A DNA stretch of 64,000 nucleotides from Telluria antibiotica (GTDB taxonomy: Bacteria > Pseudomonadota > Gammaproteobacteria > Burkholderiales > Burkholderiaceae_D). The position numbers and the translations under genes are program-made. Location: contig NZ_JAAQOM010000003.1 in the NCBI RefSeq assembly GCF_011682055.1, positions 457,621-521,620 on the forward strand, read 5' to 3'. Below, in pieces: positions 55,905 through 64,000 of the stretch (the stretch's first letter is position 1; every line of letters starts with the position of its first letter). The notes below the pieces were generated by a model. That model worked only from the letters and a program-made list of their open reading frames with translations, did no database searches and was not told where the DNA came from.

Positions 55905-56024
55905 GGCTCCTTCCCGGCGCAGGGCGACGCCGTCGTCACCGGCCCCACGCTGACCCATGTGAACGACTTCCGGGCGATCCTCGTCGCGGAACGAGCCGCT
56001 GTCGCCAACATTAAATTCCTGTAA
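55905..56024 (+). pseudogene. C-terminal remnant of a MOFRL-type glycerate kinase
   Basis: In frame, just after the TpsB stop, the sequence reads GDAVVTGPTLTHVNDFRAIL, which resembles the conserved C-terminus of glycerate 2-kinases of the TtuD/GlxK (MOFRL) type. Only ~25 codons match, followed by 12 unrelated codons and TAA. Nothing of the rest of that gene is present. It is read as a scar of a lost gene; the match is from memory of the family and should be searched. Confidence 0.5.
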
Positions 56025-56036
56025 TGAAGGTGAAAT
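56019..56036 (+). promoter_or_regulatory. Candidate Pho box upstream of phoX
   Basis: CTGTAAT-GAAG-GTGAAAT resembles the two 7-bp direct repeats (CTGTCAT, 4-bp spacer) bound by PhoB; six and four of seven positions match. It lies about 75 bp before the phoX start. Confidence 0.28.
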
Positions 56037-56108
56037 ATTTGTCAACTAACCTCCGGGCATTCCGCGCCACGAGCGCGTTCCCTTGAGTGCATCCCGGAGA
56101 GTTGACGC

Positions 56109-58082
56109 ATGAACCAGAACACCGACCTGTCCCGCCGCCGCCTGCTTCGCATGATGGGCGCCACGCCGATGCTGCCGCTGGGCGCCGGCGGTGTCGCTGC
56201 CCTGCTGGCTGGCTGCGGCGGCGGCAACGACACCCCGACGAGCACCGCGGCCACGCCGGCCGTGACCCTCGCGAGCGTCTCGTTCGGGTCGATGACGGCG
56301 CCCACGCTGGCTGCCGCGGCCGCGATGGCCACGACGTCGGTCGGCTCGACGATGACGGTCAACTTCAACGACAGCAGCAAGCTCGATTTCAAGCTGTCCT
56401 ATCAACCGTTCTTCATCACGGGCGACATGGTCCCGAACGGCAGCGGCGGCACCATCCTCGCCGGCGGCTACTACGACATCAACAACAAGCCGATCGTCGA
56501 CACCACGGTCGCAGGCAAGGAACGCCAGTTCTTCTCCGATTCGCCGGACGGCACGTCGCTGCTGACCGTGCCGAACGCGAACGTGGCCGGCGTGAAGGGC
56601 AATACGGTGTTTGCCGTCGTGCAGTTCGAGTACACGACGTGGGCCCAGGACGGCAAGACGGACATGTACGGCAGGCTGCCGTCGCCGATCGCCGTGCTGA
56701 CGCTCGACCAGGACAAGACCACCGGCAAGCTGGCCCTCGTGAAGTACCATAACGTCGACACGTCCAGTGTGAACGGCCTCTGGATCACGTGCGGCGCCAG
56801 CCTGTCGCCGTGGGGCACGCATCTGTCGAGCGAGGAATACGAGCCGAACGCCTACCTCGCCGCCACCGACGCGCAATTCAAGGCCTTCAGCAAGAACCTG
56901 TACGGCGACGAGACGAAGGCGAACCCGTACAACTACGGCCACCTGCCAGAGGTGACGGTCAACCCGGACGGCACCGCCTCGATCAAGAAGCACTACTGCC
57001 TGGGCCGCATCTCGCACGAACTCGTGCAGGTCATGCCGGACAACCGCACCGTGATCATGGGCGACGATGCCACCAACAGCGGCTACTTCGTGTTCGTGGC
57101 CGACAAGGAAAAAGATCTGTCGGCGGGCACGCTGTACGTGGCCAAGGTCGGCACCGGTTTCTCGCTGGACCCGGCCGCCGCCGCCGCGCCGCTCACGTGG
57201 ATCAAGCTGGGCTCCGCCACGAGCGCCGAGATCCGCTCGCTGGCTGCGTCGCTGAAGCCGGCCGACATCATGGACGTCAAGACGACGGATCCGGCCGACG
57301 CAACGTACACGAAGGTCGCCGCCAGCGGCCGCATCGAGTGGATCAAGCTGAACGCCGGCATGGAGAAGGCGGCCGCGTTCCTGGAGACGCACCGCTACGC
57401 GGCCCTCGTCGGCGCGTCGATGGGCTTCACGAAGATGGAAGGCACCACGGTCAACATCAAGGACAAGATCGCCTACTCGGCCCTGCAGAACTGCCAGGCC
57501 TCGATGGTGGCCGGTAACGCGCTGAACGTGCCGGGCAACGGCATCTCGATCCCGAAGGCCCTCGTCGCAGGCGCCGTCATGATGCTGAACCTGAAGGGCG
57601 GCCAGAAGGACACGGCCGGCAACGCGATCAACAGCGAGTGGATGCCGGCCGACACGAAAGCCCTGCTGGTCGGCGAGGACACGGCCACCGACGCGCTCGG
57701 CAACACGGCGAATCCGGACAAGGTGGCCAATCCGGACAACCTGAAGTTCTCGGAGAAGATGCGCACGCTGTTCATCGGCGAGGACAGCAGCCAGCACGTG
57801 AACAACTTCCTGTGGGCGTACAACGTCGACACGAAGCAGCTTTCGCGCCTCCTGTCCGTGCCGGCCGGCGGCGAGTCGACGGGGCTGCATGCCGTCGATG
57901 ACGTCAACGGCTGGACCTACATCATGAGCAACTTCCAGCATCCCGGGGACTGGGGCGGGATCCACGCCAACGTCAAGGGGACGCTCGATCCGCTCATCAA
58001 GGCCAATTACAAGGACAAGTTCGGGGCGGCGGTCGGTTACCTGACCGGCGAGCTGGCCCAGTTCAAGCTCGCGAAAGCTTGA
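56109..58082 (+). CDS. phoX: PhoX-family alkaline phosphatase
   Basis: A 657-residue exported phosphatase of the PhoX/DUF839 type, which uses calcium and iron to release phosphate from organic esters. The N-terminus has a twin-arginine signal (LSRRRLLRMMGA) followed by a lipobox-like LLAGC, so it may be a Tat-exported lipoprotein. Family segments include NGLWITCGASLSPWGTHLSSEE, LGRISHELVQVMPDNRT and VIMGDDATNSGYFVFVADKEK. GGAGAG precedes the ATG. It stands alone; a possible Pho box upstream fits phosphate control. Confidence 0.88.
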   Translation: MNQNTDLSRRRLLRMMGATPMLPLGAGGVAALLAGCGGGNDTPTSTAATPAVTLASVSFGSMTAPTLAAAAAMATTSVGSTMTVNFNDSSKLDFKLSYQPFFITGDMVPNGSGGTILAGGYYDINNKPIVDTTVAGKERQFFSDSPDGTSLLTVPNANVAGVKGNTVFAVVQFEYTTWAQDGKTDMYGRLPSPIAVLTLDQDKTTGKLALVKYHNVDTSSVNGLWITCGASLSPWGTHLSSEEYEPNAYLAATDAQFKAFSKNLYGDETKANPYNYGHLPEVTVNPDGTASIKKHYCLGRISHELVQVMPDNRTVIMGDDATNSGYFVFVADKEKDLSAGTLYVAKVGTGFSLDPAAAAAPLTWIKLGSATSAEIRSLAASLKPADIMDVKTTDPADATYTKVAASGRIEWIKLNAGMEKAAAFLETHRYAALVGASMGFTKMEGTTVNIKDKIAYSALQNCQASMVAGNALNVPGNGISIPKALVAGAVMMLNLKGGQKDTAGNAINSEWMPADTKALLVGEDTATDALGNTANPDKVANPDNLKFSEKMRTLFIGEDSSQHVNNFLWAYNVDTKQLSRLLSVPAGGESTGLHAVDDVNGWTYIMSNFQHPGDWGGIHANVKGTLDPLIKANYKDKFGAAVGYLTGELAQFKLAKA

Positions 58083-58088
58083 TCTTTC

Positions 58089-58167
58089 GTAGGGTGGGCA
58101 CCCCTGTCCCCACGCGTGACGGTTGCGTCATGTTGGCTTCCGCGCGGGCACGAGGTGCCCACCCTAC
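58089..58167. repeat. REP-like inverted pair
   Basis: Facing copies (GTAGGGTGGGCACCCC... / ...CACGAGGTGCCCACCCTAC), with some mismatches, between the convergent ends of phoX and thiE. Confidence 0.88.
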
Positions 58168-58206
58168 CCGTAACGTGAACGCCAACACATGTTACGTCGG
58201 TGGCGT

Positions 58207-58812
58207 TTAAAACAACCCCACGAACTCCCGCGCCGCCGAAAACGGATCCGGCGCCTGCACCACGCTGCTGATCGCGGCCACCATGTCCGCCCCGCGCGAG
58301 ACGAGTGGCCGCGCGTTCGTCGCCGTCATCCCGCCGATCACGACGACGGGCACGCACAGGCTGGCCTTCGCCTGCAGCACGATGTCCGGCGACGTCGTCA
58401 CCGCATACTTTTTGACGAGCGACGGATAGAAGCCGCCGAACGCGGCATAGTTCGCGCCCTCGCCCTGCGCGCGGCGCGCCAGCTCCAGGTCGCCGTAGCA
58501 CGAGGCGCCGACGATCTTGTCCGGTCCCAGCGTCGCGCGCACGGCCGCCACCGGCGCATCGAGGCCGCCCACGTGCACGCCGTCGGCATCGAGCTCCGTG
58601 CACAGCAGCACGTGGTCGTTGATCAGCAGGGGCCGGCCGTGGCGCCGGCACAGGCCGAGCAGGGCGGACGCCTGTTCGCGGCGCAGCTCGGGGCCCGCGT
58701 CCTTGTGGCGGTACTGGACGATGGCGGCGCCGGCGCGCAGCGCCTGCTCCGTCACGTCCAGCAACCGGTCGGTGTTGTCCCAGTTCGGGGTCACCAGGTA
58801 CAAACCTCGCAT
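58207..58812 (-). CDS. thiE: Thiamine-phosphate synthase
   Basis: Joins the pyrimidine pyrophosphate and thiazole phosphate to thiamine phosphate. A TIM-barrel of 201 residues with AAIVQYRHKDAG, LLINDHVLLCTELDADGVHVG and IVGASCYGDLE; the C-terminal glycine loop is VVVIGGMTATN. The ATG at 58812 (MRGLYLVTPNWDN) is chosen; the open frame continues far upstream as an antisense-free overlap with thiD in another frame. Last gene of thiCSGDE. Confidence 0.94.
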   Translation of the reverse strand: MRGLYLVTPNWDNTDRLLDVTEQALRAGAAIVQYRHKDAGPELRREQASALLGLCRRHGRPLLINDHVLLCTELDADGVHVGGLDAPVAAVRATLGPDKIVGASCYGDLELARRAQGEGANYAAFGGFYPSLVKKYAVTTSPDIVLQAKASLCVPVVVIGGMTATNARPLVSRGADMVAAISSVVQAPDPFSAAREFVGLF

Positions 58813-58823
58813 GTCTTGTCTCC

Positions 58824-59588
58824 TCAGAGGTGGATGCGGCGCGGGACGCGCTGGCCGGGCGCGATCGCGTACGCGTGCGCGAGCGTGCGATCGCAGTAGC
58901 GCTGGCCCAGCTCGAGCGCCTGCGCCATCGAGTCGCCCAATGCCAGCCGGGCCGCGATGCTGGAGGCCAGCGTGCAGCCGCTGCCGTGGAATTCGCCGCG
59001 CAGCCGCGGCCAGCGCCATTCGCGTACGCCGGCGGCGCTGAGCCAGCGGTTGACGACGTCCGGGTCGTCGGCGTGTCCGCCCGTGACCAGCACATGGGGG
59101 CAGGGCAGGTCCTCGCCCGTCGTCGCGATGCACAGCGCCGCCGCTTCCGGCAGGTTCGGCACGACGAGCGTGGCCACGTCCAGCAGCGGCGCCAGCGCGG
59201 CCAGCGCGTCGCCGCGCGACAGATTGTCGCCGCGGCCGCTGGCCAGCACGGGGTCGAGCACGACCGGCAGCTCCGGCCGCAGCGCGCGCAGCATCCGCAC
59301 GATGCCGGCGATGGCTTCCGCGTTGTCGCGGTTGCCGGGAATGCCGATCTTCACCGCGCGGATAGGCATCGAATCGGCCAGCAGCGCGGCCTGGCGCACC
59401 AGCAGGCCCGCGTCCACGGCGACGACCTCGTGCACGGCGTTGTTGTCCTGGACCGTCAGCGCCGTCACGAGCGGCAGCGCGTGCGCGCCCTGCGCGGACA
59501 CCGCCTCGATGTCGGCCTGGATGCCGGCGCCGCCCGACGGATCGAGCCCGGCGCACACGAGCACGCAGGGCCGCAGTGACGTCTCCAT
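58824..59588 (-). CDS. thiD: Hydroxymethylpyrimidine (phosphate) kinase
   Basis: Phosphorylates HMP to HMP-PP for thiamin synthesis. A ribokinase-fold protein of 254 residues with AGLDPSGGAGIQADIEAVSAQG at the start, KIGIPGN, PVVLDPVLASGRGD and the ATP/anion site RGEFHGSGCTLASSIAA. Its ATG overlaps the thiG stop (TGATG), and thiE begins 11 bp after its stop. Confidence 0.94.
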   Translation of the reverse strand: METSLRPCVLVCAGLDPSGGAGIQADIEAVSAQGAHALPLVTALTVQDNNAVHEVVAVDAGLLVRQAALLADSMPIRAVKIGIPGNRDNAEAIAGIVRMLRALRPELPVVLDPVLASGRGDNLSRGDALAALAPLLDVATLVVPNLPEAAALCIATTGEDLPCPHVLVTGGHADDPDVVNRWLSAAGVREWRWPRLRGEFHGSGCTLASSIAARLALGDSMAQALELGQRYCDRTLAHAYAIAPGQRVPRRIHL

Positions 59589-60394
59589 CAGATGCGGCCC
59601 GCCATCGGCGACGACGGCGACGCCGCGAACTTGCGCGGCATCCGGCCCGCGAGATACGCTTCGCGGCCCGCTTCCACGGCCAGGCGCATCGCACCGGCCA
59701 TGCGGACGGGGTCCTGGGCGCCGGCGATGGCGCTGTTCATCAGCACGCCGTCGCAGCCCAGCTCCATCGCGATGGCCGCATCCGACGCCGTGCCGACGCC
59801 CGCGTCCACGATCACGGGGACCTGGCACTGCTCGATGATCAGCGACAGGTTCCACGGATTCAGGATGCCCATGCCGGAACCGATCAGCGACGCGAGCGGC
59901 ATGATCGCCGCGCAGCCGATGTCTTCCAGCATGCGCGCCTGGATCGGGTCGTCGCTGCAATAGACCATTACGTCGAAGCCGTCCCGCACCAGCTCGCGCG
60001 CCGCGACGAGCGTCTCCGGCATGTTCGGGAACAGCGTCTTCTCGTCGCCCAGCACTTCCAGCTTGACGAGCTTGTGGCCGTTCAGCAGCTCGCGCGCCAG
60101 CTGCAGCGTGTACACGGCGTCCTTCGCGTTGTAGCAGCCGGCCGTGTTCGGGAGGATCGTCCAGCGCGACGGCGGCACCACGTCGAGCAGGTTCGGTTCG
60201 TTCGCGTGCTGGCCGATGTTCACGCGGCGGATGGCCACCGTGATGATGTCGGCGCCCGACGCTTCCGTCGCCGCGCGCGTCTGTTCCAGGTCGCGGTATT
60301 TGCCGCTGCCCACCAGCAGGCGCGAGTTGTATTCCTTGCCGGCGATGACCAAAGGCCGGTCCGCCTGGGTCGTACTTGTGGTCGTACTTGTCAT
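59588..60394 (-). CDS. thiG: Thiazole synthase
   Basis: Forms the thiazole phosphate ring from deoxyxylulose phosphate, dehydroglycine and ThiS thiocarboxylate. The 268 residues contain [18 protein letters not shown], the Schiff-base lysine in [16 protein letters not shown], and [20 protein letters not shown]. The ATG at 60394 has GGAG 6 bp upstream and gives a threonine/serine-rich tip (TSTTTSTT), encoded by a short duplication, before the conserved part. An upstream frame overlaps thiS and is not used. Confidence 0.96.
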   Translation of the reverse strand: MTSTTTSTTQADRPLVIAGKEYNSRLLVGSGKYRDLEQTRAATEASGADIITVAIRRVNIGQHANEPNLLDVVPPSRWTILPNTAGCYNAKDAVYTLQLARELLNGHKLVKLEVLGDEKTLFPNMPETLVAARELVRDGFDVMVYCSDDPIQARMLEDIGCAAIMPLASLIGSGMGILNPWNLSLIIEQCQVPVIVDAGVGTASDAAIAMELGCDGVLMNSAIAGAQDPVRMAGAMRLAVEAGREAYLAGRMPRKFAASPSSPMAGRI

Positions 60395-60417
60395 GTTTTG
60401 CTCCGTATCGTTGAGGA

Positions 60418-60621
60418 TCAACCGCCGCCGATCGCGCGCACCACGTCCACGCGGTCGCGCGCCTGCAGGCGCGTCTCGCGCCAGCGCTCGCGCGGCACGA
60501 CCTGGCGATTCACGGCCAGCGCGAGCTTCTGTCCCGCGAGGCCGAGCGACTCGACGAGATCGTGCAGGCTGGACTCGGCGGGCAGCTGGTGCGCGGCGCC
60601 GTTCAATTCGATGTCCAGCAC
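60418..60621 (-). CDS. thiS: Sulfur carrier protein ThiS
   Basis: A 67-residue ubiquitin-fold protein whose C-terminal glycine (ending AIGGG) is adenylylated and thiocarboxylated to donate sulfur to the thiazole ring. [15 protein letters not shown] is the conserved middle. It lies 4 bp after thiC and directly before its partner thiG. thiF and the glycine oxidase thiO are not in the window. Confidence 0.95.
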   Translation of the reverse strand: MLDIELNGAAHQLPAESSLHDLVESLGLAGQKLALAVNRQVVPRERWRETRLQARDRVDVVRAIGGG

Positions 60622-60625
60622 GGCG

Positions 60626-62713
<2,088 letters not shown>

Positions 62714-62846
62714 TTGGTGCCGCCCCGATGGCCGGAGCGACGGGACGGAGTGTACGCAAGTTTTCCCGGAATGGCAAACGGGAACTGCCGGACGGGATTG
62801 GTGCATACTAGCGGGTGTACTCGCCCCCATATCGACGAAGCGACCC

Positions 62847-63692
62847 ATGGCCACCCTGACCCATCTGCTGCTGTACCCGATCAAATCCTGCGCCGGCATC
62901 GCCGTCCGCTCCGCCACCGTGCTCGAATCCGGCTTGTCCGCGCTCGGCGTGCACGACCGCGAATGGATGCTTGTGACGGAAGACGGCCGGTTCCTCACGC
63001 AGCGCGAGCACCCGCGTATGGCGCTGATCCGGCCGCTGCCCGATGGCGGCCAGCTGCGCGTCCATGCGCCCGGCATGGACGAACTCGTGCTGCCGCTGGC
63101 GTGGACCCATGCGACTGCCGAGCGCACCGTCAAGATATGGGACGACACCGTCGACGCCGCCGATTGCGGCGACGCTGCCGCGAACTGGTTCTCGGCCGCG
63201 CTGGGCACGCCGTGCCGCCTCGTGCGCTTCCCCCGCGATGCCGTGCGTCCGACGAGCACCAAGTGGACGAACGGCGTGCCGGCGCAGACGCGCTTTTCCG
63301 ACGGCTATCCGCTGCTGCTGATCGGGCAGGCGTCGCTCGACGACCTCAACGCGCGCCTCGTCGCCGCGGGGCGGCACGCGCTGCCGATGGACCGTTTCCG
63401 CCCGAACCTCGTCGTCGACGGCATCGATGCCTGCGAAGAGGATTTTCTTGCCGCGCTGACGATCGACGGCGTCGAGATCCACCCCGTGAAGCCGTGTGCG
63501 CGCTGCCCGATCCCGTCGGTCGACCAGGCGACGGGCATCCCAGGGCCGGATCCGCTCGACATCCTCCAGACCTACCGCGCCAATCCGCGCATGGAAGGCG
63601 CCGTGTGCCTGGGCATGAACTGCATCGTGACGGCCGGTGCGGGTAGCGAATTGCATCTGGGGCAGGAACTGGAGACGGAAATCGCGTTCTGA
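62847..63692 (+). CDS. MOSC-domain protein (YcbX type, N-terminal beta-barrel plus MOSC)
   Basis: A 281-residue protein with MOSC_N (LTHLLLYPIKSCAGIAVRSA, REWMLVTEDGRFLTQREHPRM) and a C-terminal MOSC domain with the conserved cysteine in HPVKPCARCPIPSVDQATG. Related proteins bind the molybdenum cofactor and reduce N-hydroxylated compounds. Its last 25 bp are the first part of a 58-bp tandem repeat that continues past the stop. It is divergent from thiC, with the TPP riboswitch between the two genes. Confidence 0.92.
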   Translation: MATLTHLLLYPIKSCAGIAVRSATVLESGLSALGVHDREWMLVTEDGRFLTQREHPRMALIRPLPDGGQLRVHAPGMDELVLPLAWTHATAERTVKIWDDTVDAADCGDAAANWFSAALGTPCRLVRFPRDAVRPTSTKWTNGVPAQTRFSDGYPLLLIGQASLDDLNARLVAAGRHALPMDRFRPNLVVDGIDACEEDFLAALTIDGVEIHPVKPCARCPIPSVDQATGIPGPDPLDILQTYRANPRMEGAVCLGMNCIVTAGAGSELHLGQELETEIAF

Positions 63693-63897
63693 CTTCCGCG
63701 TGGGCACGGGGTGCCCACCCTACGTACTGGAAACTGGAATCGCCTTCCGACTTCCGCGTGGGCACGGGGTGCCCACCCTACGTACTGGAAACTGAAATCG
63801 CCTTCCGACTTCCGCGTGGGCACGGGGTGCCCACCCTACGTACTGGAGACGGAAATCGCCTTCCGACTTCCGCGTGGGCACGGGGTGCCCACCCTAA
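63668..63897 (+). repeat. 58-bp tandem array of a gene end plus a REP-like element
   Basis: Four units begin at 63668, 63726, 63784 and 63842. Each has a ~25-bp piece equal to the MOSC gene 3' end (ACTGGAGACGGAAATCGC and variants) and then a REP-like palindrome (GTGGGCACGGGGTGCCCACC). The first unit contains the true stop of the gene. Confidence 0.95.
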
Positions 63898-64000
63898 CGG
63901 TCATTGCAGAGCGGCCGCCCCGGGGCATGAAAGAATACAGGGTGGAAGGCTGGCGATAGAGGTCGAGCATTAATCGTGGAGGTAAATCCCCGACCCTAAC
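63898..64000. other. End of the window without a recognised gene
   Basis: The last ~100 bp contain a GGAGG at about 63982 but no start codon within range before the window ends. Nothing else is recognised. Confidence 0.5.

Noticed and set aside
63690..63895. Direct repeats that could suggest a CRISPR array
   Set aside because: The period is 58 bp with no unique spacers; the whole unit repeats and includes a gene end and a REP-like palindrome, and no cas gene is present.

Overview
This window is a high-GC bacterial chromosome segment. The gene content and order point to Betaproteobacteria, Burkholderiales, most likely Oxalobacteraceae of the Massilia/Telluria type. The support is: system II (ResB/CcsA) cytochrome c maturation, a block TPR lipoprotein - lolB - ispE - tRNA-Gln - prs - rplY - pth - ychF, the order pilMNOPQ - aroK - aroB, and a short palindromic REP-like repeat (core GTAGGGTGGGC...GCCCAC) at ten intergenic places. 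The genus is inference; nothing in the window is taxonomically decisive.

Layout. 1-10.2 kb: end of an unknown proline/lysine-rich protein, an MFS transporter, hemB, engB, then a redox block (diheme cytochrome c4, resB, ccsA, msrP, msrQ). 10.3-16.6 kb: a DUF4153 membrane protein, lysA-lptM, cyaY and the class A penicillin-binding protein mrcA. 16.9-26.9 kb: the type IV pilus operon pilMNOPQ, an Ig-like lipoprotein placed between pilQ and aroK, a single reading frame joining shikimate kinase to 3-dehydroquinate synthase, and a dNTPase. 27-31.4 kb: a VOC protein, mutY, a dynamin-like GTPase and mutM. 31.5-45.7 kb: the housekeeping block with tRNA-Gln, interrupted by a degraded LuxR/hydrolase gene pair, an HD-LuxR regulator, a cold-shock protein, a GNAT protein, a DUF3857 protein and a patatin-like phospholipase.

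46-55.9 kb is the main accessory locus: a secreted tail-collar protein, a SEL1-repeat protein, a 2098-residue two-partner-secretion exoprotein with a 261-bp tandem repeat array (16 YDG-type units), and its outer-membrane TpsB partner. The genes are so closely packed that they probably form one operon. It is followed by a fragment of a glycerate kinase gene and a phoX phosphatase. 58-62.7 kb is the thiamin operon thiCSGDE on the minus strand, led by a TPP riboswitch. The window ends with a MOSC-domain gene whose 3' end is carried in a 58-bp tandem repeat with the REP-like element.

Most of the window is ordinary housekeeping sequence. The parts most worth a second look are the TpsA repeat array with its internal 783-bp duplication, the in-frame aroK-aroB fusion, the scar where two divergent genes lost their 5' ends, the degenerate HD-GYP/LuxR protein, and the REP-like elements, one of which supplies a stop codon (mutY) while another is amplified together with a gene end (MOSC).
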